Assembly (NCBI RefSeq): GCF_009870125.1 | Contig: NC_046683.1 | Location: 66,355,869-66,419,868 of the forward strand | Length of the DNA: 64,000 bases | From: Drosophila pseudoobscura | Lineage: Eukaryota > Arthropoda > Insecta > Diptera > Drosophilidae | Reading direction: 5' to 3' | In this document: positions 1 through 17,900 of the stretch, piece by piece | How the letters are laid out: every line of letters starts with the position of its first letter | Numbering within the stretch: position 1 is the stretch's first letter | Position numbers and translations under genes: made by a program | Notes under the pieces: model-generated | The model's database searches: none | What the model saw: only the letters and a program-made list of their open reading frames with translations | What the model was told of the DNA's origin: nothing

Positions 1-506
1 AAAAAACAGATACACGAGCCAGAAATTGGATTGTTTTTCCATTCCATCGAAAGGGAGGGGCAAAGGGTGAAAGGGGGGTCAATAGTGGGTCAGAGGACTG
101 CATTGGGTGCAAGAATGAGGCTTGGCCCATTAGCTCAGTAAATAATTCATGTCGTTCGAGTGATACCCCCCCCCCCCTTCCCCTCCTCTCATAGCAGGAA
201 CAGGAATCCAGCCCGACTCCTCGCATTATCGAACATTTCGCAGCAGATAAGGAATCGAGCATGCCTTTATTTCCGTTATCATTCACAGCTGCAAAAGTAA
301 TACTCGTATGACCCCCATCCCCCTCCTCCCCAGCCCCACAGTTATGACTCTTATCAGCGCCTTATAAGGGGAATGCATTTAGCATTCTCTTGCTATCTCT
401 TTCTGGCATCTGCCCTTTCCTAAAGTGCGAAAAGTAACCAAAAAAAAGAGTGAACCGCAAAACCGTAACAGCAACCGTTAAAAGCTCTTCGCACTTTGCT
501 GGCTGA

Positions 507-537
<31 letters not shown>

Positions 538-1542
538 CCATAGCGGGGGTGGTACATTCTTACAAATGCACACCTACGTGTGTAAGGGGAGGAGAGGGCC
601 ACAGCGGGAGAGGGCTAGCCAGAGAGGGAGAGCGGATGGACCCATAACGGGTGGCAGATGTTGTGTATGGTAATGTCATTGCACTCTCCCACTCCCACTC
701 TCGGACATGCACTCTTCTCATCATTATCGTCATCATCTTAAACCGCAGCAGCAAAAGCAAACAACAACAACAACAACAATAAGAATGACAAATTTCAACA
801 CAAATAGCAAATATTGCAACATGCTCATGAATTACGGTATTGAAGAAGGAGGGGGAAGGAGAAGAAGAGAACGATTTTGGGCAGATAATGATGTAGATTA
901 TGAATGGAAGATGTAGAAGAGCCAAATGTGAATGAGAAATGAAAAGAAGAAAGGATTAGTAGAAGCCGATGATGGATAATCATAGAGCGGGTTTTATACT
1001 CTAAATAGACGAAAATGGAGAGAAAAATGTATGTGATTTCATCATATTTGCCAGGAGAAGGTTTTTACCAAAGAAAATGTTGGAAAACCCCAGCGAATAG
1101 TGTTTTTTTATCGCTTCCAAAGTCGAGATATTATGCTCCTTTGAGTAAACTCATCATTTCTTATCCGCGGCACCCATTGTGATGGGGCCGCTAATTCATA
1201 ACGAAAGAGCACCCCCCACTACACCCCCCCCGCCCCTTGACAGACAGCCCAAAAGAAAAGAATGCATTTGAGATTTGAGAAGAAAATTCTGCACAAATAA
1301 GAAATTCCATTACAAGAGACTGAAAAATATTTTCCAATTGCTTTTGCTGCTGCATCGCATCTCTGCCGCTTCTCTGCCTCTCTGCCTCTTCGTCTGTCGC
1401 TTTTGACCGAGATTTTTCTGTCGGGGACAAAGTCGAATTTCTGCTTTTGCTTCTGCAACCCTCCACCACCCCCCCCTAGCACCCGTCTTTGCGCTTAATG
1501 CGATTTCAATTGTGAACAGCAGAAAGAGACACGAGCGCCAGA

Positions 1543-1601
1543 GCGAGAGAGACAGAGAGAGAGAGAGAGGGGGAGAGAGGGAGAGAGGGAGAGAGGGAGA
1601 G
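1543..1601. repeat. GA-rich microsatellite
   Basis: Interrupted (GA)n/(GGGA)n purine tract. In Drosophila such tracts are potential binding sites for GAGA factor (Trl) and related proteins, but GA repeats are so frequent in this window that no specific role can be claimed. Confidence 0.8.
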
Positions 1602-3348
1602 CAAATCAATGGAATGCGAATCAATAATCTTAAAGTTTTGTTTTCATTTAAATTGCATTGCCCATTGCTCCATTCCACGTTTGCCTTTGCGTTTGCATTG
1701 CAGTTTTTTCTTTTGCTTTTGCTTTGCTTTTTTTTGTATCTCTGAATTTGCATTGGTTTTGGTTTTGCTTCTGCTTTATGCAGTGGTGGCTGCAAATTCG
1801 CTGAATTCGTGATTTCTCATTTGCAGCTCCGCGCTTGGCTTTTCCTTTCGTTCCACCCTCGCCCTACCCGTGCCTTTCCCCCTTCCCTGCAATTTGCTGT
1901 TCATTTACGTGTGTCTTTTATCATTATTTTTGCGTTTATTTTGTGTGTTTTCAATCAAATTGACACGCTTTCCCTTTTTTGCTTAATTTCCTTTACTACG
2001 TCGCCTGCCTGCCAGTCGCTGTCTTCATTTGCTTTTGGCTTCTCCTTTCCTTTCCTTTCTTCTCGCTTCGTTTCGTTTCGCTTCCTTCTTTAGGCAGTTT
2101 TGTATTTGCATTTAAATTACATTGGAAACTGAAATTTGAAATCGTTTGAGGTTTTTTCGGGTCTGCTGGGAACGAACCCGAAAAAGTCTGTGGGACTGTG
2201 GGATTGGCCTGAACTTTGGAACGGCCGCGAGAGGCCGGGGAGGAGGCGCACGGGGCACGGCGCCGTTAATGATCCCTCATGGCGCAAAAAGAAAAAAAGG
2301 ATCCGAGCTGGACTCGAGAAATATGAAATAGAAAAAAGCAGAGTCAAAGGAAAACGATGAATAATCAAGTAGGCAAGACACATCAAATTATGCAAGAGTG
2401 AATGATTGAGTGCCATGTGGCTCGCCCAATGCTGAAGGCATGCCAGAACCAAAGCAGCGAAGCTGTTCCTCAGTCTGGACAGAGTCACGAAAAAGTGAAC
2501 GATTTCGAGCAAACTTCCAGCAAACTAATTATAAATTTTATTTCTTTCCCCAAACGAATCTGCTTTTATTTAATTCATTTCATTAGAGCAAGCGTTTGGC
2601 ACATGCAAGCAGTGTAAGTGATTAACCGTAATAGTTCTCGTCCACTGCTAATGCAGTTTTTGTGTGTGCGCGTGTTTTCCCATTCTTCTTTGCGCTCGCA
2701 TGCGTCAGATGTGTTGTTGTTGTTGTCGTCGTCGTCCAACCAACAAAGTGTCGTTGTTCCAGTTCACTCGATGATGATGATGATGACGATGATGACGACG
2801 ATGATTATGACGACTTGTTAGAGTGTGGGCAAAGCGCAGGGAGTGGGGGGGATGCTGTTTGGTTTGTCTGACGTGACGCTGGGAGAGCGCGACACACAGA
2901 GAGAGGGAGAGGGAGAGAGAGGCAGAGAGGCCTGGTTTGCTCGGATGCTATTTATGTTTGTAGTTGTTCTTGTTCAAGTCTCGTCTCAAGCAAGTTATAA
3001 AACGAAAAAGTTCACTCCAGTCCACTCTATTTTCCGCTCTCTGGAACTCTGGAACGCACTTTGTGCTGCCGTCCTCTCTCTCTCTCTTTTTCGAACCGCC
3101 TTACCTTCGTTTTATTGTGGCTTGTCCTCGAGGCTACTTTGCTATCGCCTGCAATGGACATGTGTTGCGATCCCCACTGCCCGCCCTCCGTCCTTCTCTC
3201 CTTCTCCCTCTCTCTTTCCCTGCTCCTGTCCATCAAGTGCTTGTGACCTCAATTGAAGTTAGCTCCGCTTCGCTGGTCTTGTCAGTTATAAAAATACCCT
3301 GGAATATGTGGGAATATTGTATAATTCACCCATAAGACCTCCCCACGT

Positions 3349-3389
3349 CCCCCTACCCCCTACCCCCTACCCCCTACCCCCTACCCCCT
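3349..3389 (+). repeat. (CCCCCTA)n heptamer microsatellite
   Basis: About five to six perfect copies of a 7-bp unit, CCCCCTA on this strand and TAGGGGG on the other. The G-rich strand has runs of five G every seven bases, which is the pattern that can fold into a G-quadruplex. It lies inside non-coding DNA upstream of the Hipk coding exons. Confidence 0.9.
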
Positions 3390-5140
3390 TTTGCCTTGGC
3401 AACGTTCATAGCTCACCTCTTTCTTGGTTCTTTTTTTATTAGTTTTTGTTCTAAAGTTGTTTTTCACCCACTCTTGCACACGCATACACACACACACACA
3501 CACCTAGGCACGCCCACTTTAAGCGCCCATTTCCGTCGGCTGTCGGCTACCCCTCCGCACCGCACACCCTCTTGCCGCTAGTGCATTGTGCAATACTCTT
3601 CTTTGGCCGTCTCTCTCGCTCGCCCGCTTGTTTGCTGCTGTTAGCCTTATCCACTCCTCCTCTCCCTCTGCCCCTCCCTCCCCCTCTCCCTCTCCCTCTC
3701 CTTGTGGGTTACTTTAGGTCATTGCAGTTGACGTCGCTGCCGACTACCGGCCGCGGCGCTTCGTTACGCTTCTAATGCTCGCTTGAAGGACGTCGACGCT
3801 GCTGCCGTCACTGTCGTCGCCGCTCGCTGCTAGAGTTATGTATGCTGTTTGCTCCCATACCCTTTAATGGCAGAGAAAAGGGTACCCTCGACCGCGTTTC
3901 GAGGAATCTTTCGATTCTGAAATTAAATCGAAAATAATCCCAGCCAAGAGGAATGTAAATCTATACAGAAACAATCAATTCGCGATCAGAAAGGGTATCA
4001 ACGTTTCCACAGCCCGTTTGTGTTCTTTCCGTCGCTGCTTTGGTTGTTGTCATTCTCTCTCTCTGTCACAGACGGAACCAAGCGACCTCTAAGCGGTCGT
4101 CAGCATTTTGTTTACTTCGATATAAAGTCGTCTCGCTATGAAAAAACTATAGAAAAAGCCAGCAAAGAATTCTCAATTACAATGCTAAAGATTTGCCAGA
4201 GAAGTCTATTGTCGCAGTACATGACTCGAATGTGGAATGTGGAATGTGAGAACAGTGAACAGTGAACAGTAGCCCGTCGCACCGCACCGTACCCCTCTGG
4301 GCAACAGACTTGAACACACACGAGTTCAAAGAAAGTACTTGGGGAAAAGGATCGCATAACGATCGTTTAAGGTTAAGTTAGCATACGATCTGGATGGGCC
4401 TTACAACCTCAGAAAGAGCCTCCAAACTCCGAAACTGAGAACCAATCAAGATCTAGAATCTTTCACATCATTGGGCATTTATTGCTTTATATTTAATTGA
4501 AGAAGGTCTCTCTTTCGAAGGTTCTTCCATTGGATCTCCCTTGAACCTCCATTGAGATCCACTCATGATTCTGTTTTTTCTTGCACGTCCCCGAAAAGCA
4601 CTCACTCACTCATTCATTATTCAATTCAATTCAATTCGAATTTCGAGCGCTTTTGGCAATGGCAATTCACTTTATTTCAAATGTCTGATCTTATCTTTGT
4701 GAAGAGCCAAAAAAAAAGCAACTGAAAAACTTTCACCCAAAGAAAATTTTACGGTGCACAAATTTCCCTTTAATTTTGTGTTATTTTCGTTGGGGTTTTT
4801 TCGCATTTGCCATGAATTACATTTAATTTGAAATGATTTTTGTTGCTGCCGCCGCCGCCGCCTGTCGTCTTGTCAACTACATGCAACATTTAACCGAAAG
4901 AGCCAGAGAAAAGCCACCAAAAAAGAAAAAAAAGAGATCAAAATGAATGCTCAAAGTGGATCGTTTGTGCAGTGGGAGGGAGGGAGAAAGCGGGAGGCAG
5001 GGGGAGCATTGTAGCGGGTGGCAGTTGTCGGCATTCAAAAGCTTTCACACAGTCCAATAATCCACATCCACATACGTTCCACTGTCTGTCTGGCTGTGGG
5101 AAAGAGCTAGCACCATACACGGTGTCGTGTGTGGGTGAGC

Positions 5141-5141
5141 C

Positions 5142-5193
<52 letters not shown>

Positions 5194-5199
5194 GGGGGA
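5141..5199. repeat. GA microsatellite
   Basis: A nearly pure (GA)n array of about 55 bp, ending in a G/GGA-rich purine run. Like the other GA arrays here it could bind GAGA factor, but it is not next to a recognised exon. Confidence 0.85.
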
Positions 5200-8100
5200 G
5201 GAGGAGGCCGTAGGAGTGTGGGTGAATGCTGTTTTTACCTCATTTATGTTCGGTTTTTCCCCTCCTGCTTCGTGTTGCTTTTCTGCTTTGGAAAACTCTC
5301 CTAAAATCATGCTGCCGTAGATCCGTGCAATTTAAATTTAAATTGCATTTGGAAATTTCACTCTGCTGCCGCCACCGTCGACGACGCCTATTTATTGTTA
5401 AAGTGCAAAGAAAAAAACAAAACGAAACTCTTTAAAGGCCATCTTTTTGATTGTTTTTTTTTGTTTTGCTGTTGGCTGTAATTGAATCTGCGGATTGTGC
5501 TGCGGTGAAGCTGGGAGCTCTCTCTCTCTCTCTCTCTCTCTGAAAGAAACCCGAGTAGATTGCCTAAGCACTTCATAAACAAGGGGCTTGTTATATAGCA
5601 GGAATGTGCAGGAAAAACCCTTTCTATAGCGATTAATTACGCAAGTAATGTGGACTGAGAGGAACCCCAAATACACACGCCAGCTGCGCTGCATTTGATG
5701 CCTCGTTTAGGCAGTACTTAAAAGAGAGAACATCGCGGGAGAGCGAGAGAGAGAGAGAGATCCAGCCAGCCAGCCAGCAAGAGAGATCGCTAGGGGGCGT
5801 TGTAGTTGTTATTGTTATTGCTGTTGTTGTTGCTGTTGTCGCTGGGGCGCTGGTTGTTTATTGGCGTCATTGCAGGCGACTGGCGATGTCTCTGCTGCTG
5901 CTGCCGCTGCTGCTGTGGATGTTGACGTCGACGTCGCAACGTCTCTTGCATGCAATCAAGTGTGCAATGCAATTACAAAAATTAAAACAACAAAGCAGCA
6001 GCGCAGGCAGCACTGGAGGCAGAGAAACAATTAAAGCAACAACAACAAGTGCAGCAACAAATCGAAACATGGCGCACTGCTTGCTGCCCTGCCATATTGT
6101 TGCTAAGCTCTGAACTCTTTTTGCCAAAGTTTTTGTTGTCTTTTTTGTTGCTCTAAACAAGAAATGCACTCAAGCGGCATTGTTGTTGCTGTTGCATTTG
6201 ATTTATTGCATTTTCCATTTGGCCAAGCATGGAAAATGGGCAAAACGCGAACTTCCGATTTGCAAAATTTAAATCATGTTTCCTCCAGCAACATGTTGCA
6301 TGTGGAAGGAGGCTATGCAACATTAGGCCACATTTGTAAAGCGGCATTGGGAGAACCATTCGTATTCGATCGGGGGAGGGGGGTTCGGATCATAGGAGTA
6401 CTCGTAGGAAGAACCAGTATAACGTGCCTCTCTATAGAGGACTACTCGTGCATATCTATCCATCCGTCTATCGATTAAGTGGGAGAACCTGAAATGTTAA
6501 TCATCCAAAGCATTGAAGGATGTTCCACAAAGAGCAGAGGGGTAATCGAAGGCCTAAAGGGCATACTTTCTCGATAGATCTCTGATGGACACAGCGAAAG
6601 GGCGCCGCTTCGAGTCAGATCAAAGTCTATATACAGCCCCTTGAAGTCTCCGATCTGCCCGGATCTTGGCCCAGTCCAAACCCCAGGAAGGCACGGCATT
6701 CACCAAGTTCCTCGGTGATCTTTCAGCTCTTGAATTTCTTTGTGGATTGTGTTGATGCATAGAGATCTCTTTTTTTTTGCTGGCATCTTTATACCCTCCT
6801 CCTCTCATTTGCCACTTGATACATATATTTTTTTGAATATGTGTTTTTTCTGAACTGGTTTCGTATTTATTTCATTTGTTTTTTAGTATATTTTTTTGTG
6901 AAAGTACAAAAAAAAAACACATGCATTTCATGTGGGTTTTGTGTTAGCCTTCTTCTCCTTCTCTTTTTTAGAAAGGCAAATGGCGACAGTTTTGTGTTAT
7001 TTTTATTTTAGTTTTCTTGGCTTCATCTTGCAACATGCTGTTTGCAATTTGTTGCACGAGTGCCATTTTTGGCATTTTGTGAGTGGAGTCTCGGTCTCAA
7101 TCTTTTATGGATCTTTGAGAGGCTGAGCTGTGGCTGGCTTCTGCCGAGCGCTCCTTGGGTTAACGTGTTCTGCCAACCGCAAGGTGTGTTGAGAAGAGGG
7201 TGAGGCTTTCTACTTGGTTTTCCATCTGTTCTCTGTTCTCTCTCCCTCTCTGAATGAAGATATAACTGATGTGTATGCCAAGCAGTGGACAGGCGTACCT
7301 TTTTTTAATATAACTTGATCCTGGTAGGACGAGGGGCAGTGCGGGCAGAGAGGAGCGCTGTATGCAAATGTTTGAATATGCAACAAAAATGTTGATCATA
7401 ATGACACGAAGAAGAAGACGAAGAAGGAGGAGGAGGAGAAGGTGCAGGCGGAGGCGAGACAGCGGCAGAAGAATGAAAGCTGCTGTAATTGCTTTGCCTC
7501 TACCGCTGCCTCGCCATCTTCTTCTCCTTCTTCTTGTTTTTCTTTTTCTTGGCTGAGCGCAAACTTTCTCCGTTGTTCTTGCACGTTCTGCCGTGCCGCC
7601 TGCTGCTGCTCCCATTTCTGCAAGATTGTATGGACGTGCCAGAGAGAGGGACAGATAGAGAGAGAGAGAGAGTACGGCAGAGAGGTAGAATAGAGATAGG
7701 AAACGAGGGGGGGAGAGGGGTCGCCGAGCAATTGACGGCTCTGCTTGTTCTTTGCTTTTGGAACTTGTTTTCGTGTGCAATGTGCAGGCGCAGGGTATGT
7801 TAGAGGGAAAGGAAAGGCCTGTCTCCCAGTCTCAAAGCTCACTGAGAGACTCTGTCCCACCCCTCTGGGTAATATACCTTGTGTGTGTGTGTGCCTGTGT
7901 GTGTGTGCACGAATGTTCGTGTTTGGCTGCTGCTGTATTTTTTTCTTGTACCTCTGCTGCTACTGTTGTTGTTGTCGTTGTTGTTGTTTGTTGCCTCCAT
8001 CGTCAGGTGCGTTGACAAGTGGAAATGCTTGCCCGTGCATTGCTCTCATTGCAGCAGCGACAAATATTTATACAACCCCCTGCTCCACCCACCCCGCCTC

Positions 8101-11100
8101 CTGTGTGCCCCATTATGTCTCTGTGGCTCAGCAACAACATTCCTTGTGTCTTGCCCCCGTTTTTACCTCTCCATTTCCATCTCCCTCTCTGTTGTGTCTT
8201 TTTTCTTTTTACCTCTGGTTCTCCGTCTCTCTTTCGCCTGTCTCCTGTCTCCGTCTCCTGTCTGTCTGTCTGTCTGTCGCCCTGTCCCTTGTTTATTGTT
8301 TGCCTCGATTAATCAGCGCATTTAATATGCGGCGACGCACTGCAGCAGCGAGAGCCCGGACTCCAGACCCCAGACCCCAGACCCCGAGACAACAGATACC
8401 GGACCCCAGACCCCAGCTCCAGACCCCGAACCCCGAACCCCGGACTTCAGGTTGAATCGAATACACGAACCCAACTAACCTGTTGATTTTGTATGGTATG
8501 CTCTCGAACACACTCTCTACCGGTGTATCGGTATATCGGTATCTACCGCTCCGGCTCTCCCGCCTTTTATCCCATCATCATACTCCTCTCCGTCCCTCTG
8601 GCTACTCTCTCTCTCTCTTGCTCCCTTTACTTCTCTCCATGCCCTCGCTCTTCCCCTCTCTCTCTTTCCCATGCTATCTATTCACTTATTGTAATTTGTT
8701 TTATTTTTTTTGTACCTTGTTTTTCTTTGCTTTTTTCATTTAGCGCCTTTCCGCTTCCGTTTTGAAAATAATAATAAAAAAAGAGAAAATGTACAAGTAT
8801 TTGGTATTTTTTCGAGTCTCTCTTTTGAACAAAAACATAATTTGTTGTTTTTGTTGTTGGCTTTGTTCCCACTTCCGTTGTTCCGTTCCGTGGGGTTTAA
8901 ACTGCAGTTTTTTGGTTTGTGGTAAAAAAAAGAAACAGGAAAGAAAAGAAAAGAGCTACAAATTTGCATTTTTGGTTATGGAAATATTTTGGGAGGGGCC
9001 TCGGTTAACCATCAATGGGATGTACAGTGGCACAGGGGGGGTACCGGGGAGTACTACCCTAAGAAAGCCTCCAAGCGACCATCAGAAGATATTCAGAGCT
9101 ACTACGATATCATTTACATCCCTAACCATCGTTAATATCCCACAATATCGTCTCTGTTTTCTGTTCTCGGTTCTCTGTTTCGTAATCGAAAATTGAGTAA
9201 TGACCACAAACACGTGGCACCAGAGGAAGAGGGCGCCACAACGGGGGGAGGGGGAGGGGGGGATCGTGTGCACTGGGATTGGGCTTTAATTGCCTTCAAT
9301 CCGCATAGCCATAGCCATAGCTTGATACAGCAATTGTTGCAATATGATTACTGCAATTACCCGTACGGCAAACAATCTGTGAACGCCAAGCCATTGTGCG
9401 GCGGAGCCCCGATCCAGCACAGGGGTGCCGCCCGCCCTTCCAACATTTATCAGCTCTGCTCTCTGCTCTCCTCCCCTCGTAAGACCCCGCAATTCCCCAG
9501 TGAATTTGTTTTGCGATCGACCATTTAACCGATAACACGAGGGGGTCTTAGCGATAACAGGGCGATAGCAAAGACCACGTGTGCGAGTGGGAGGGATAGA
9601 GAGAGACCCCAAAGGGGTTATAGCACCTACATCGTTCCATGGTTTTCCTGGAAAGCTTTTCCAGCAGAAGTTCTTGGGAAATCCATGCATTACGATCCAT
9701 GGGATGTGGGATATCTCCAAGATATTTCCTGGAATGTGCATGGGTTCTATCTCTCAAGGAGCCTACATTTCTGGGGTCCCCTTTTGTTGGGAAACTTTTA
9801 AGATCTCGATAGGTTAAGGGCACTCCACTGGATCCCCCGAGAGCCTCCACGTGCTGGTCGAATGTATTGAATGGAAAATAATTTCTGGGAATTCCCTGAT
9901 CGGGACTTTAATCCAACGCCTCGTGCCGCAAGGGGCAATCGTTCGAGAGCAGGCGCCGCCTCGTGCGTTTCCATTTACAGTTACGGTAATCTTTTATGCA
10001 ACGCCGGAGCGGCGGAGTGCAGAGCCAGCGGCAGATTTGAATTCGAATACGGATTCATTTTGTTAGCTAAAAACTGCGTCACGTTGCAGCTTTGTTGGGC
10101 GCCGCAGCAGCAGCAGCACTCCGCTGTGGCTGTGGCTGTGGCTCTGTGGCTGAGATTTGTGTAAACGAAATTGGCTTCTCTATTGTGGCCCCGTGTCCCC
10201 GTGCCCCCGTGCCACATGCCCCATTGCAGTGTTGTGCAACGTGCGCAGCGTAACGGCAACGTGGCGGGAGGCGGCAGGCGGCAGTCGGCAGGCGGGATAA
10301 TAATTATGCCAAACTTTTGTGCTGTGTGTGGCATTCATGTAACTTGTTGCTGCAGCAGAGGCACGAGGCACGAGGCAGTGGCAGGCGGAAGGGCGAAGGG
10401 CTCCTTCAGCTGCAGCAGCTGTGCCACGTGATGCGTCGTTGTGCAAGAAGTCCTTGCCCGGATGCGAGGATGCTGCCCCATAAAGTGTGGTGCTGCCGAT
10501 TGGGCGGATGATTGGATGACCTTGCAGCAGGCTTTCGCTCTCTCTCTCTCTCGTTCTTACACTCCCTCCCCCTTTCGAACTCTGTGTGACCTTCTCCCCG
10601 AACTCTGGTTTGACCTTCGCGTTGACTTTGCCGTCAGGTATGACCTCCACATCCACATCTACAGTCGCCACTCGCCACTCGCTAGTCGCCTTTCAATTTG
10701 TGTTTCAGTTTCGATTTTCCTCGCTTTCCCCCCCTCCCCCCTCTAACATTTTCCACCGCACATTTTGCATAATTTATTGCATTTAGTTTTTCATTTCATT
10801 TACTGTCCGTGCCCACCTCCTGCCTGCTCCTGGTGGTCTCCTTTCCTGCCATAAACCTCCACCAAGCACATCAAATGTCGTCCCTCGCAGTCGAGCCAAA
10901 GTCCAGCGTCGCTCCTCCGTCCCCCCCAGCCCCCCTGCTCCCCTGCTATTCAGCCTGCTCCTCCTACTCCTGTTACTGCCTCCAACATCGCATCGCGTGT
11001 GTCCTTAATTTTAGTTTTGATTGCCTTTCAGCTCTGGGTTTTCCCCCGCACTACGCCCACGCGAACCAATCCAGTCCGTTGTCCTCTTTATGGTGTGGCA

Positions 11101-12522
11101 TATAGTTTATACAGCATATAGTATATCCTGTAATTGGCCGACATCGGTGCGTGGGCTCCCTCCTCTGCCCAACGGAACCCAACGGTGGCCAGCCCTGGGC
11201 CTCTCGCAATAGGTGCCCCTACCCTCCCTCCCTGCCTGTGTGTGTGTGTGTGGTTCTCCTATTTCCCTACGTGTTTCCCCACCTCTCCCCCTTACCCTCC
11301 CCCGTGTGCGCTCCTTGTGCAGAAACCGCACAGACCTCAGCCATTGTGTGTGGGGGCTGTGTGGGGGCTGTGTAGGGGGCTATTTTAATGCCTTTTGCCT
11401 TCGTATCAAATGTCCTTTGACGCAAATTAATTAAGTTATGCGAATCCTGGAAGTCGGTCAAGCAAAAGGATGGATCGAGTGTGGCCGGGGGGGTGGCGGG
11501 GAGGCAGCGGTGAGTGGTTGCCTTGGGAATGGGGCTAGTTAACCGATTCTAAATTTAGCCATTTCCATCACCACATGAATGAATAATTTAATGTCCGAAT
11601 GACTGAATGAATAGCCGGAAATATGACAGAAATATCCCCAATGAATGGGTGTTGTGGAAACCCTCTCAGGGACTTAGGGACTCCTGGCCTCCTCCCCGTC
11701 GTGCAGTTCAAAGTTCGAAGAGAACTCCTTTGTAATCAGCGTATTCGTACGCCCTTTGGAATGTTCTTCGCAGCTTTTCAAATATTCAAAAAGAGTCGAT
11801 GAATATTTGAACGGGAAACACCCCCGAAGAAAAGTTTCCACCATTGCCCCTCAAGGGGGGCTTCGTGTTCCCCCACAAGGAAACCCTTTCCCCAGTCGAA
11901 GAACCCGTCGAATTTTCCTTCAACAAATATTCTGCTACCCCTTGGAAAGTAGACATCTATCGTTTCAATTCGAAAGTAAATTTTGAAAAAGCAGTACGAT
12001 AACGAAAAAGCGAAAAAACGAAAAAACCAAAAATAATGTACCGACTCGTAAAGATTTCGATTTACGGAGAGAGCCACGGGTCCGGCTGGACTCCGCCCAT
12101 CATTGGCCATCTCCGCCTCTTTGTCAAGGGTAAATAAACAGGGGATCCGCGGGGATCCTTCCTCATTGCCACTCAGCGCCAAAGCAATGGGTGGGGGAGG
12201 ACCACCCCGCCCACCCCGCCGCCCCAATCACCCCATTAAATGGCTGCGGCTTCCTCTTTCTTTGTTGCGCGTTGACAAGTCGCGAATGCGAATGTTGTCC
12301 GATGTCCGTTGAGTGCGAGTGCATTATATAGGAATAAACGTATATATATATTCGATATATTCGATATACGCCTATGTCTGGGAATGGGAATGGGAATGGG
12401 AATGTGGCTCTCAGTTGCTTTGAGACTACTGCCAGGTGCAGAAATTGCCTGAAAAATCAGGAGAGTTTTCACAAAGTCAGAAACAAATCGAAAATTTTAC
12501 AAAATCATAGAACGGGAAGTAA

Positions 12523-17900
<5,378 letters not shown>

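Noticed and set aside
7160-8455. Frames of 150-236 codons on both strands
   Set aside because: They are Cys/Leu/Ser- or Arg-rich because of CTG, TTC and CT repeats, and no protein family fits.
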